Positions 35,701-47,537 of a stretch of DNA of 64,000 nucleotides are shown piece after piece. The DNA is from Thozetella sp. PMI_491 (taxonomy: Eukaryota > Ascomycota > Sordariomycetes > Chaetosphaeriales > Chaetosphaeriaceae). The notes beneath the pieces were generated by a model. That model did no database searches, was not told the DNA's origin, and saw only the letters and a program-made list of their open reading frames with translations. The translations under genes and the position numbers were made by a program. The number at the start of each line of letters is the position of its first letter. Position 1 is the stretch's first letter. The stretch lies in NCBI GenBank assembly GCA_021432635.1, contig MU270018.1:1118796-1182795 (forward strand), given 5' to 3'.

Positions 35701-36975
35701 TATAGTACGAGGGCAGGTTGTGGGCGGGAACATGCCCCCGTGGCCACGCTATGGTATCTGCCATGGAAATCAGTAACAACAAGTGTCGGCGTGCTTACGA
35801 AGTAATTTATTTGCAGCTGGAGCACGACGGTGTCCGCCCATCGCGGCCGCGCAGCCCTCGGCGGGCACAGGTGAAGCTTCCGAAACAGGCCATCCCCGTC
35901 TGGCAACGGAAGGATCCAGGGTCGAATAACAAGGCTGCTTACACACGATCCTGGCCACGGTTCCATCGTCATGACTCGCAGTAGCTTTGTCGCACATCTC
36001 CAGACGAACCAGCCAGAGACATGAACCTCCAAGCTGAGCGGATGCTTCGTCTCGCCCAGGATTGTGGCTTGGTCTCCCTCTCTCTCTCTCTCTCTCCCCG
36101 CGGCCATGGAACCTGACGCGGCCGGGTGAGTCGAGGTGCCCGTTGTCGCAGCCACCCAAAGTCTAGGCTGGAAATACGAGTCAGTCTAGACAAGTATTCA
36201 CGTGGCCAAACCGGTTTACGACCCAGCCTGCCAGCCAGGGCGAGACCCGACTCGAAGTTTCACCCGAGCCCCTGAGAGGGAGGAGAAGCTCTGGAAGGGC
36301 TGGTTGCTCCCGGCGGGAATGGCCACGAGGTCCAGACCCCACACCTCCGGATGGCTAGGGCCTCCGTCCGGTTGAGGCGGGGCCGACCGCCCGCCGCGTT
36401 GTGCAGGTTCGAGCTTCTTCCAAGTTTTTGGCTGCCATGCGGACGGGTAGCAGCCTCCAATATACCTAAAACGCCACTATTTCTCCGAGGTATTAGGTAT
36501 CAAAACGGGACCGATACGTTGTATTCGGGTGCTGTGGGACCGTTGTCGTCTAGTGAAGATAACCTTGTCTTGAACCACGTCTCCCCAGGGCTCGAGGTGC
36601 TTCCAGAATCTGCCGCCGGTTGTCGGTTGCCGCTTGATGCAGCTCTTAGGAGGTTGGCTTCTTCGTTGCGCGAATGCATCCTATCAGCATGGCGCAGTAT
36701 GAATGCATGCAGCTTCCGAGGGTCTAGATAGAAAGTGCCAAAGGTGCATACTATTTAGCTAGGCTCCAGCCCGTTGGCGCTTGTTTCCAGCTCAATGCAA
36801 GATACTTGACCATTAGTATCAACCAGTCTTATGAGTGATCCGTCGTCAAAAAGTCCAGGGATGACAACAAAGAGAAAGTAGCTCTGTATTATACAAGCCA
36901 TACGAGGCCCTCAACTACCTGGATTACACATTTTTTATCTCGAGGCCTTATTGTTATTTTCATTAAATCCAGTCA
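32713..36975. other. Intergenic: kinase 5' region and M13 peptidase 3' flank
   Basis: Bases 32713-32934 are probably still coding for the kinase through an upstream exon, because the frame there reads ARPPDWPTSLEGIPIPP with coding-like character. The rest is promoter and leader for the kinase. A CT dinucleotide run lies at 36078-36096. From about 36730 to 36975 the sequence is less G+C-rich and is probably the 3' untranslated region of the M13 peptidase. I see no independent gene. Confidence 0.5.
36078..36096. repeat. (CT)n microsatellite
   Basis: A CT dinucleotide run of about 19 bp in non-coding DNA, flanked by CCC on both sides. Simple-sequence repeat. Confidence 0.85.
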
Positions 36976-39900
36976 CTACCACAATTCGCAAACCGGCTCC
37001 TTCACCGGGCAGCTGAAGGCTTCTCGGAAACCCCTCGAATTCATCATGGCTGAACCGACTATACGAAGAGACGAGGGTGAGTGCGGGTCGGTCAAAATGC
37101 CCTGTGTGATCTGTTCCTTTGTAGCCTTGGTGCACCAGATGCTCGAATACGAAAGGTAGAAGACCTGTTGTTGCGTGAAGTACTCCAAGCCGGGCAGGTT
37201 CGGCTCGGGGCTGTCTTTAACATACTGCAGCCACACTTGGTAGGCCGCGTGCAGGCCGCCAGCATCTGCGATATTCTCGCCTAGCGTGAGCTTTCCGTTA
37301 ACGTGCTCTGTGCCGCGGGAGCCTTCGATTGTCAAGTTGCTGTACTCGTCAACGAAGCACTGACTGCGCTTATCGAAGGCGGCGATCTGCAAGCATGGTT
37401 AACATTTCGAGTGATCACGACTCGAATGGATGGCAGCTATGCTTACAGTAGAGTTCGTCCACCAGTCTTTGTATCTACCGTGGACGTCGTAAAGCCGGCC
37501 GTTGTTGTCGAAAGCGTGGGACAGCTCATGGCCGGCCACCGCGCCACTATCAGTACGATTGCAGGTAAGTATCGCGCACATCTGTCAGGAAGACACGTCG
37601 GGTTCGTAAACCACTTACAAAGCACCATAGTTCATGTACATCGGCAAATCAGCTCCGAACATCGGGAATTGCATGATACCAGCAGGGAAAACGATCTCGT
37701 TGCCGGGCGGCGAGTAATATGCGTTCTAACCCGATCCTCTGTCAGCTTGAGTTTTGGAAGATGTGCTAGCAAGCACTACGTACTACTGTTGAAGCGCTCA
37801 TGCCCCATTGCCCATGGTCGACTGGCTTCCCCAGCTTCGCCCACGACATCTGAGCGTCGAACTTTGATGCCGAGACATCGTTTGCAAAGTATTCATCCGT
37901 AACGGTCAGTCCGGCGTAGTATTCTTGGAGAGATTTCGGGTTCATGATATCCGGTGACCGGGTAGGATAGCCAATCTTCTGGTCAATCGCGTTGACTTTA
38001 TCGGCGGCAAGCTTCTTGACTGAGTCATCCATCCACTCAACTAAATGAAGTTAGCATTGATACCCAAAAACAAGGACAGCTAGCAAGCCGGGAGGAGAAG
38101 CTTTGGGAGAGGGCAGAAGGCGACGTACGAGCATTGAGTCGGGAGATGAACTGCTTCTTAATGTCAGACACGACCTTGTCGCCGAGCTTCTTGGCCTTTT
38201 CCGAAAACGCAGCCTCGATATAGAAGCGCGACAAAATCCAAGTCAGCGTAGAGTCCATTGCGTTATTGCAAGTCCTCCAACGCTCGGGTGTGGCGTCCGG
38301 GGCTTTGCCCTTGAGCTTGTTCTGGAACTGGGTCCATGGCACTATCTCAGGGGCTATGACAGAGCTCGCATAAGCCACGATGAGCCTCCAGTAGAAGAAG
38401 TTCTGCACAGTTGTCACGGGAGTATCTGCCAAGATAGTCGAGACATTTTTGCTTTGCAGATGTTAGCTTCACCAAGTTCAAACAAAACTCGACCCGATAC
38501 CTCGGCGAAAGCTATACGTAGAAAGTTCTTACAAGAAATCTGGAAACTGAGTGATCATTCGGTCGACGGTGTAGTTCGAAGGCACGAGCGCCTTGAGCAC
38601 GTGGTCGAGACCTAATGCTGGAGCTAGCTGGGTAGTGTCTTTTAGAGACATAGGATTGTACGATTTCTTGCACGCATTAGCTTTCATTCCTCTAGCTACG
38701 TAGTCGCACGGGGGTGTGTGGAGTGCGGGAACTCACCGTGACATCGCGGGACTCTTCCGGAGTTGGTGCGGCTGCGGCAAGCTTGGACTCAAGAGCCACA
38801 ACGTCGGTTGCAATTTTACTGAACGCAGCTGCATCGCCCTGATAGCTACCGGGGTTGATGGCCTTGAAGACCTCCCCGACCACAGTTTCGTACTGGGCGA
38901 CGATCTCTGAGCGTTGATAGTATGGATTGGAGAGCCCGTAACCCCCCCTAGGGCCAGCAAACACCACTACGGTTTCCTAAGCGTTTGGTCAGATGATGAC
39001 AAACAATCGAGGAGAGTGAGTGGGAAAGGGCCAAGGGGAGGATGGAATAGGTTCAGTGTGCAACTTGACTTAATCGACTTACCGGGTCCTTGTCATCCTC
39101 GCTTGCGTAGAGGTCCAAGAAACTACCAACGCCGATGGTCTCCAGGTAAAGAATAGGAGCAGATAGATCTTTCGTATTCTTCAACACAGGAACCTCGTTG
39201 AGCTGGTCCCGCAGCGGCTTGATGCCAACCTCCTTGAGATGGTCAACTGCCATGCAGGCGTTGTACGCCCTCTTAAGAGTGTTGAAATTGACCTGGTCTG
39301 TGTTCTCCAGCGCAACCGCGAGATTGAGAGGGGAGAAAGGCGAGTGCTAGCAGGGAGTTAGGTACGGATTACAGTGCGTGGAATGGCATGCACCTACATT
39401 CGAGTCACTAGGGTAAGATCCTTCCAAGATATGGCGGATAACGGCGTTGGCGTCATCACTCATAATTGAGAAGCCACCAACGCTGCTTTGGTCTGGACGC
39501 AGGTCGTGGGTGGCTCGCCAGCCACCGCAAGCAACTATGGGCACACCATCATTAGCTTCCTTACTCTAACTGACACCCAGAGGAGTTCTGATACTGCGTA
39601 TCCTGCATGTGCAAATTTGGGCGGGCAGCTGCATAGGCACTCACGCCAGTCGCTAGCGAGACTCGTGCCGGAAGAGATACTTACATTCTTCGAAGTTGGT
39701 GCATGGGTCAACCTGCTGGTAGTTTGGTGACAGGCTGCTGAGTATCTTGTCCGCCGCATGGATGCACGCCGGCGTCAAGCAGAGGCCGGCAGATGGAAAC
39801 ATATCGTCCCTGCTAGGTCTGAAGACTGCAAAAAGCACAACTAGGATGATGAAGATTGCAACCAAGAAGAGCCCAAAGGCCAGCGAAACCCAGTACGATT

Positions 39901-40048
39901 GCTTAGCCCGGTCTGCTGGCTCGGGGGCCGCGATCTCGCCAGACTCGGGGTCCTGGTCTTCTAGCAAAGGAGTGTTCTCGTCGGTAGAAGTCGCCACTTG
40001 CTCACTGACCGGCGGCTCGTCGGTTGTTGGGGTGCCGTTAGCAGCCAT
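36976..40048 (-). CDS. M13-family (neprilysin/ECE-like) zinc metallopeptidase, type II membrane protein
   Basis: Ten exons keep one frame of 778 residues: 40048-39685, 39534-39398, 39346-39083, 38976-38737, 38666-38533, 38451-38129, 38040-37784, 37725-37619, 37546-37447 and 37386-36976. A short cytoplasmic N-terminus rich in acidic residues is followed by one membrane anchor (about 52-76), giving a type II ectoenzyme. M13 landmarks follow in order: FACGGW after the first intron, the substrate-binding VNAYYSPP, zinc site HELSH (615-619), zinc ligand Glu679 in GENIADAGG with Asp683, and the C-terminal CELW that replaces the usual C-x-V/I-W. All catalytic residues are present, so it should cleave short peptides on the lumenal or extracellular side. 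The physiological substrate in fungi is unknown. Exons 2-9 are 100-323 nt, giving an unusually intron-dense gene for this window. The family assignment is secure. Confidence 0.93.
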
Positions 40049-41115
40049 GGTTGCTGAAGCCGCGGGGCCGCGGGGGCTATGAACGATACAAGGCTTTGGC
40101 TTCCGCGTTCGCTCGGCACGACTGGTCCCTTGTCTCGTCGTTCCTCTCTTTCTCCCTCCCTCGGGGCCTTGTCTCCGCGCGGTCTAGAACCCTCCTTGGA
40201 GACGGCTTCCCGATTCCGCGTCTCCGGGTTAAGTTGTGGACAGCCGGTCCGCGGTGGACAATCAAGATCGAGACAGGGCCAATAATGTTCTCGGTCGGCG
40301 GGTAAAGCTGAAATTGGGCTCAATTGACGCGCCCGCGCCTTTTAGAATGGAGAGGTCGCGCCTTCTCTCCCCTACACTGCGGTGCGGTCAAGAGAGTCGA
40401 GGCAGAAGCGAGTGAGCAATTGATGGCAGTACGACCCGGCGATCCGAAGGAAGCGCGATGATGAGTTGTCGTCGTTGTCGAGGAAGGATGTTCCTAGGTC
40501 CACCTGAGGCTAGGGAGCCAACAGGGGGGACAGGGGTGGAGCGTCTAAAGGCTGCAGACCCTGGCACGGGGCCAATTAGAAGTGGGGCACCCTCTCTGCC
40601 GAGCAAGGTACCTAATAGAGAGGTATGTATGTGCGCACTCCGTACTGTACCTTGCCACAAGCGTATCGAGGGTGCGAACCTCCTCACATCCAAGCCACAG
40701 GGGCAACCCGCTTATAGGCCTTTCACTCGTCATTTCAATCTCGGCGCCATGGCGCTGGCGGCGGTCCTGACCTGTCCATACATAGTACTCAGGGGGGTAC
40801 GCCGGCGGAGAACAAAGCTACGTGTTCAAGCATCGACAGGTAGCACTCAATTGATACTCGATATCGTAATTCATACCTGCCCATTCCACCAAAAGTGACC
40901 ACAGTAGTGGCAGTGTTCGTACGACATTTGCGCCTCCTCCAACCTGTATCTGAGACAAAAAATTATGGGGGAGGGGTTCGTTCCATGTGAGTGACAACCT
41001 GCTCTCCGCAATTATTCGGCAGGCCCGGCATTTGAACGTCCGTGGCCCGACCTCTAAAAAAAACCCACGCCCGTGCGAGATTGCCACGCCATCCCCTCCT
41101 ACAGAGGGCTTTGAA
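40049..41115. other. Intergenic: M13 peptidase promoter and cytochrome b561 3' flank
   Basis: Both neighbours are on the minus strand. The first ~150 bp beside the peptidase ATG are C/T-rich on the + strand and should be its leader. I see no gene and no strong motif in the rest. Confidence 0.55.
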
Positions 41116-41925
41116 TCAATGGGCACGGTAGATGCCCAACTTAGCCAGTTGAATGCGGGGATACACGCCTAGTATCACCAAGATCACCGCCACGAGAATG
41201 CTCCAGAGCTTGATGTCCAGCACGTTTTTGTTGTAGTCAGTGTCAACCGCACTGGTCACAGTAGCAAGGATAAGCAGGAGCAGGGCGTATCCGCTATACC
41301 GATGGTATTTCCACAGCGCCTTGGCCTTGTCGACACCCCCAAACACCGCGGGCACGCCCCAGATCAGGAAGCCGAAGATGTACTGCACCAACAGCACCGC
41401 GGCCGTGGCAACCCCGAGGTAGCCGTGCAGGCTGTGAAAGTGCGGGTTGCCCGACCGCACCTTGTTGGTCTCGATGATGGCCACGCCAGCCGCGAAGAGT
41501 AGGAAGCTCAGCAAGTTAAGTGAGGCGTGCACGCGCGCCCCCACCACTTTGCTGTCCGGGGCCGCGGTCGGTTGCAGGACCAGGATCGCCTGGAGCAGGG
41601 TGAAGACGCCGAGCGACTGGAGCAGCGGGTGCGGCGAGAACAGCGGGAGAAGCGGGTTGGTAAATACGGCGGCCCAGATCAGGGCAAGGAATATGACGCC
41701 GCCGGCTTGGGCAAGAATACCCGTTCCTGAGCAAGAGGAGGACTATTAGCAAGGGCTCTTTGTGCCGCGTCCACAGCGCTTCGAGGTTTTTGGCTCACCG
41801 AGATAGAGATTGCGTAGCATTGGCTCGTTTGGCTTCTGGATAGCATCGCCGGGCCGTCCGAGAAGAGGCTCCGTCTCGGTCGGGGGATCCTCATGGTCGA
41901 GGGAAGTAGGCTGCTCCGACGCCAT
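41116..41925 (-). CDS. Cytochrome b561-domain membrane protein
   Basis: Exons 41925-41799 and 41726-41116, across a 72-bp intron, give 245 residues. The start is the ATG in CAAGATGGC; the frame continues upstream only through a TTG. After a hydrophilic 40-residue N-terminus come about six hydrophobic segments. Four candidate heme-ligand histidines sit in SPHPL (His75), ARVHASLN (His109), HFHSLHG (His143) and KYHRYSG (His184), the pattern of the eukaryotic b561 core with two b hemes. Such proteins carry electrons across membranes, with ascorbate or ferric iron as partners in animals and plants. Fungal members usually lack a proven substrate. No DOMON or reductase domain is fused. Location could be plasma membrane or an endomembrane. 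Confidence 0.88.
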
Positions 41926-43079
41926 CTTGGTGCTCGTTGAGTTCAATCGTTCCGGTGCTTTGCAAAATCCTCGCGGGGCCAGCCAAGCGGCGAGTCAAAG
42001 GCTGTCCGAATAGAGGCGTAGGGGGCTCAACCTTGGTTGGCCGCAAAGCTTCACAGCTACAGAACCAGTGGGAGGCGAACGCGTTGAGAGCCAGCGACCG
42101 AGAGCAGAGCGAAGGCTGCTTCGTCTTGGCGGAGGCCGAAGGGGCCTTGCCGTGGTGGGAAGCATTTGAATTGCGTCAGCACATGCCGCCATGGTAACCT
42201 ACGAGCTCTGGCGAATCACAGCCCGACGATTTCAATTTTCCTAGGAGTGTGGGCGCTGCGGGGTCGGATTGGTTATCGCCCCTCCTTAGAACCTCTTTGC
42301 GGATAAGACTGGAGACTGTTTGTTTAGGAGCCGTTCATGCACCATGAATAATCCGACAGGGCGACCGTGTTTATGCCCGAGGCCGGGGACTACCGGTTCC
42401 AACGATGGCGCGGTGCGATTACAGCACTTTATCGGTAGTTGAGGTCGAGCCATCCTCTCTGCTTGCCCCGCCCCTGGGAGCCGTTCCGTGCCGGCTCAGG
42501 AGCCCCATTCTCGGTCCGTCTGCGCCTCTGCCGCCCATGCGCAACGGGGTCAAAGAAAGAAAGAAAAAATTTCGGGAGGCCGGCGGCTCTTCGTGTTCTG
42601 TATGTTCTGTGTAACTTGACCCCTTAGGAACAAAGGAGGCGAAGGCCGAGCCAGCACAAAGGGGCGCTGTGGAAAGCTCGTGTGCCTTTATGCCTGTCTT
42701 GGAATGGGCAAGGCCCCAATCGGCCCCGTATGATTGGTCTAACTTCCGGCCCAGATACTAACAGTCCAAGCGGTTTCGGCTTCGGACCCGGCCGACTCCT
42801 CGTTAGCTCCCTCTATCTCGCCTGCAAGGAGTTTGTATCGAGTAATGGCTTCCTACTATCTTCAGTTCCTCGGGTGTATCATTGGCCACGGCCGGGGCCT
42901 GCCTGGCACACCAGCGGGTTTCCTGGTTCCCTGCTCGTGATGCCTTCTCCTCTTCTCGGTCCTCCTGAGCATTCTCTGAACCTTTGCTGCCATCCACCAA
43001 ACATCAGCTCTCTATCGCCTTAGCCCATCCTCCTCACCCTGTTGCTATCAAACTCCAAAGCGTCTGATCTGTACGAGAA
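41926..43079. other. Divergent promoter region between cytochrome b561 and allantoicase
   Basis: The two genes are transcribed away from each other from this 1.15-kb region. It contains a CCAAT/GATA module (listed separately) and a third GATAA core at 42429-42433. Frames inside it are short and lack motifs. No further gene is seen. Confidence 0.6.
42268..42307. promoter_or_regulatory. CCAAT box plus paired GATA sites between b561 and allantoicase
   Basis: ATTGG (42268-42272, a CCAAT box on the minus strand) runs directly into TTATC (42273-42277), and GATAAG follows at 42302-42307. Paired GATA cores within about 30 bp are the preferred target of NIT2/AreA nitrogen regulators in filamentous fungi, and allantoicase is a classic nitrogen-catabolite gene. 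The module is about 770-810 bp from the allantoicase ATG and 340-380 bp from the b561 ATG, so which gene it serves is unclear. Function is inferred. Confidence 0.4.
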
Positions 43080-44274
43080 ATGGGAGACTTCGGTGAGCGT
43101 GGAGCATTCGACGACGTCGAATACACGGTAGCCGACGTGCAGAGCATACCGATTGCCCCTGAGGATATCGATAAGACTTTCCGCTCCTGCTCTATCGGTC
43201 AGTATCTCCTCCTTCTGCCCCCCTTCGATAAGCTCCGCTGCAACTCGATGCCTGCCTCAGCCACATGATTTGCCGTGGCTAACCCCTAAACCCACAATAG
43301 ACCTGATCTCAGCGGCGTTGGGCGGGAAAGTGTTAGCATATTCGGATCAATGGTTCGCCGATGCAGGAAACCTGATAACCCACGCTCCGCCTATCCGGCA
43401 GCCCGGGAAGATGGTTTATAGCGGCGCATGGTACGACGGCTGGGAAACTAGGAGACATAACCCCGCCCAGTTCGACTGGGTCGTGATCCGCCTAGGCGTT
43501 GCCTCTGGCACCGTCGAGGGTGTCGAGGTCGACACGGCCTTCTTCAACGGCAACCACGCCCCCTCTATCACCGTGGAAGGATGCTTCAACCTCGACGACG
43601 ACCAAGTCGTCTCCTGGAAGGGTGATCGTGGTGGCTGGGAGCCCATCCTCAGCCAACAAGTTTGCCAGCCATCCCAGAGACACGGTTGGAAGCTTGCTGA
43701 GCCCACAGGCAAGCAGTACACCCACGTCCGGCTGAACATGTATCCCGATGGCGGAATTGCCAGGTTCCGCCTCTTTGGGCATGCCGTCCCGGTATTCCCT
43801 GACGACGCCGATGCTATCTTGGACCTTGCCGCAGCGCAGAACGGCGCCGTAGCGCTGTCCTGCAGTGATCAACACTTCGGGACTAAGGACAATCTCATCC
43901 TCCCTGGTCGCGGGAAGGACATGGGTGACGGGTGGGAGACTGCTCGGTCTCGCACCAAAGGGCACATCGACTGGGCCATCATCAAGCTTGGGGCGCCGGC
44001 TTACATCCAGAGCCTCATTGTCGACACGGCGTTCTTCCGAGGCAACTTTCCGCAGCAGGTGAAGCTAGAGGCCATCGAGTGGACAGGCGATTCGGTTCTA
44101 GCCGCTGATGCCGAAGGATGGACCCAGGTGGCAGAGCCACTCAAGTGTGGTCCCGACCAGGAGCACACAGTCGATTGTCTAGCCAAAGACAAGGTCTTCA
44201 CTCACGTTAAGCTCATCATCGTGCCAGACGGAGGAGTGAAGAGGTTGCGCGTGTTTGCCAAGAGAGCTGTGTAG
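43080..44274 (+). CDS. alc: Allantoicase
   Basis: Exons 43080-43197 and 43301-44274, across a 103-bp intron, give 363 residues. Allantoicase (EC 3.5.3.4) hydrolyses allantoate to ureidoglycolate and urea in purine breakdown, releasing nitrogen from urate. The protein shows the expected internal duplication: the first jelly-roll-like half carries YSGAWYDGWETRRH and VEVDTAFFNGNH, and the second half carries MGDGWETARSR and LIVDTAFFRGNF. Each half ends in a YPDGG or VPDGG turn followed by an R-x-RLF/RVF strand. Length and both repeats agree with fungal allantoicases (Neurospora alc-1, yeast DAL2), and nothing is missing. It has no signal peptide and is probably cytosolic. Other purine-catabolic genes are not adjacent. 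Possible GATA control sites lie upstream. Confidence 0.95.
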
Positions 44275-44881
44275 ATGTGAGAGGGGAAGGCGGAAGAGCT
44301 GTGTTACCAACTGTTGCCCCTCCCCCCACACAGTTCACTGTGTGCAACGACGAGGCAAAGAGGAATCAAGAGGTAGAAAACTGCTGAAAGCTTGCGATGG
44401 CGCTGAAAGATTGACATGAAGTAATACTTGAACATACTTGAATAATATCCCACAAGCCAGCCCTTCGTGAATTTTGCATGCGCCTAGCACATGCCCACAT
44501 GCCATTTTTTCTCCCTCCCTGATTTCAATATTGAGGTGTTGATTGTACGCTTCTTTTGAGGAGGGGGAGGGGCTTTCCTGGGGTTTCCTTAGATTGACGC
44601 ACAGACCATATCTAGAAGCAATCGGTGATATCGAGGCTCCTCGCTCCGGCCTCATGCCACCCTACCGCAAAGCCGCTTGAGCCCCATCCACCCACAACTT
44701 TTTGATCAGCGACAGTACGATCCACAGCTACTGCTGTCCTGCTGCAGTATTTCGGAGCGACCAAGCACGAGGGAATATCGAGATCCCAGCAACCAGCCCA
44801 ACCAGCCCAACCAGCCCAGTCCCCGCCCCAGCCCGACCAGCCGATGCGATCCGATACCTAGGCACGGCCAACTTGTCCGTC
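44275..44881. other. Intergenic: allantoicase 3' flank and Ank-dilute gene leader
   Basis: This 0.6-kb gap between tandem + strand genes contains the allantoicase 3' end and the promoter and leader of the next gene. A threefold AACCAGCCC repeat lies at 44791-44817. No gene is seen. Confidence 0.6.
44791..44817. repeat. (AACCAGCCC)3 tandem repeat
   Basis: Three perfect 9-bp units in tandem, 65-91 bp upstream of the ATG of the ankyrin-dilute gene and therefore probably within its leader or core promoter. A length of nine bases would be frame-neutral if ever translated. Confidence 0.85.
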
Positions 44882-47537
44882 ATGGATCTCGGGGCCTCTG
44901 ATGGCGGGGGCTTCGACGAAGGCGGCTTCGGGTCGCCAGTCAAGAAGCCACGAGCCCTTCCCGATGATCTCCCCAAGTCTCTGGATGACCGGAGACGGGT
45001 TCCTACCGAGCTGGTGCCGGAAACGGAATACTACGACGGATGGCAAGGTTAGCTACCACTACTACTGCCGGACTCCGCCATGTCCAGCTCGATACTCACC
45101 CAAGCACACTACACAGGCGAATCCCAGTTCTTGACCTCCCCGATGCTCGCGAAACCTTTGACCTTCAACGACCTCACGTTGAACGACCCCAACTACGATG
45201 AGGACCTTACCAAAGGGGGGCCGGACAGCGAAACCCGGCTCATGGAGATGCTTGCGGCCCAGGCCGCTCACTCCACGGGCGGGTATCGGGACGAGGATGA
45301 GATTGCCTCTGACAAGGATCTATCCGAAGCAGAGAAAAAGGACCTCCTCCAGAGGGCATTTACGATGGCCGCGAGCAACGGCAATGTCGAGTCGGTGACC
45401 AAGATATTGGAGGGCAAGGCGAAGGAATACGTCGACGTCAACGCGCCGGACGAGGATGGCACTCCTCCTTTGGTGTATGCGAGCTGCTTTGTACGTATAG
45501 ACTTGCCCTAAACGAGCTTTGGGGAACTCGGCGTCTGACTCGTTTCTGGCAGGGCCACGACTCCGTGGTCAAGGCTCTCATCGACCACGGCGTCGACGTC
45601 GACAAACAAGACCGTAACCAGTGGAGCGCACTCATGTGGGCTATGACGAACCGGCACAAGGCGATTGCGAAACTGCTATTGGATAATGGAGCGTCGACTG
45701 AGACGAAGACTTCTTCAGGCCGGACCGCCTTCGACTTTGTGGCCCCGGACAGCGATATGTCGTATTATCTCAACAACAGCGGTTATGGCATTGGGACTGC
45801 TGGGGCTACCGATGATTTTTACAACCCCGGATTTTCCCAAGACCGCTTCGAGGAGGAACTAGCCGAGAATGAACTCCGGCGCCGGATGATGATGGAGAGC
45901 GCACGCGACCTCGAAGTTGATCTGGGGAACGTAGGAATCGATGACCAACCGGAGGTTTGCATAAACCCCTAGTATCTGACTTGAACGCCTGAGCTAATCA
46001 CTAACTACGCCAGACTGTCGACGAGTTCGAGGAGGAACAACAAGAATTTGACTGGACAAGATGTCTCCATGACCAAATGTTCGTCTTTCAGGAGACAGAA
46101 TTAAATCGGATCTTGGACATCATTATCACCAACATGACGCCGCAGCGGACCCCATCTCAGAAGCCAGTGCCGGCCAACATGATCTTTCTCAGCGCCAGAT
46201 ACGCACACTATCATGCCAGTCCGGAGCTCCTGGCTCAGCTGCTCATCACTGCGATGGACAAGATAAACGACGTAGTCGAACAGCACCAGTGGGACATGAC
46301 CATCCTCGCTTTCTGGATATCCAACGCCACGCTCTTGCTCCACTACCTTAAGAAAGATACCGGACTGGTGGAGGCCACGACAGAGTTTCAAGCCCAGCTA
46401 GCGGAACTGATCAATGAGATTTTCATCCTCATCGTCCGAGATGCCGAGAGGCGTCTGGACAAGGTGCTCGATGCAGCCATGCTGGACCATGAGACCATCC
46501 CCGGTTTTGAGGATATTACCTTCCAGAACGAATGGAGGATCTTCAAACGCAAAAAGGAGGTCAAAGAAGAGCCGATGGAGAAGCGGTACCGTCCTCCCTC
46601 GCCGAAACAACGAGCAAAGCCATCGCCTCGCAATGTGACGTCGCTTCTTTCCTCGACTCTCTTCGTCCTGGACTTGTATGACGTCCACTCAGTCATCACT
46701 TCCCAGATCGTATCGCAACTTCTCTACTGGGTCGGTGCTGAGCTCTTCAACCGCATCATGTCCAGCCGGAAGTACCTCGCGCGCACTAAGGCAATGCAGA
46801 TCCGCATGAACATCTCAACACTCGAGGACTGGGCTAGGCACAACAACAGGCAGCCGGGACACTACGAGCACGGCGAAATGAGGTCGACGGGTGAGAACAC
46901 AGTTGATGCAGCCCGCCGCCACCTGGCCCCTGTCATCCAGATGCTGCAGTGGCTCCAATGCTTTTCGTCCTTGGGCGCCGATGACCTCGAGGCGCTGGTA
47001 GGGACGCTACAGCAATTGAAGTCCCTGAGCCCGCAGCAACTAATTCACGCCGCGCAACACTACCGTCCAGAGGTGGGTGAGAAGGGACTACCTAAGAGCG
47101 CGATGAAGTATCTAGTTGCCATCCAAAAGGAGGCCGCTCTGAGGCGGGAGAACAAGCAGCGCGCGGCCGCTGCGTCGCCAAAACCTAAAGGGGTCGGAGG
47201 AGATAGCGCACCTGCGACACCGGCCAAGAGTGCAAACGGAAAGGAGCCTGACTCCTCACCCGGGGGACCGCAGGACACGCCCGGTGCCGAGGGCGACTCG
47301 GAGGAGGAGGAGGAGGCGCCAGAGCATCTCCTGCTCGATCCTGCACTCATGTTGCCCTTCCTCCTGCCCAGCGTGACAGACATGCTGGTTAGCTACGGGG
47401 CAGGCTTTGGGGGCGTCAACCGTGAGCGGGAGAGGAAATACATCCCGACGGTTCCGCCCGAGTTCCTTGAGAAGCTCGAGATGAGTGGGTCGAAGAAGAT
47501 GTTTGGGGAGAAGGATTGGGAGAATGAGGAAGTGTGA
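44882..47537 (+). CDS. Ankyrin-repeat and dilute (DIL) domain protein
   Basis: Four exons (44882-45047, 45117-45490, 45553-45954, 46014-47537) give 821 residues with consistent phase. An acidic N-terminus is followed by about three ankyrin repeats (135-255), recognisable in TMAASNGNVESVTKIL, GHDSVVKALIDHGVDV and NRHKAIAKLLLDNGA. The large last exon carries a dilute-type domain (about 390-660) including FWISNATLLLHYLKKD and LLYWVGAELFNRIMSSRKYL, the fold known from the cargo-binding tails of class V myosins. A disordered, acidic segment and a conserved-looking C-terminus (RKYIPTVPPEFLEKLE) close the protein. No motor domain is present. Stand-alone Ank-DIL proteins are widespread in fungi with poorly defined roles; an adaptor function in organelle or vesicle transport is inferred from the DIL fold only. 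Confidence 0.87.

Noticed and set aside
41926-41946. Seven-codon upstream extension of the b561 gene
   Set aside because: It would start at TTG; the ATG at 41925 has a good context and is the first ATG in frame.
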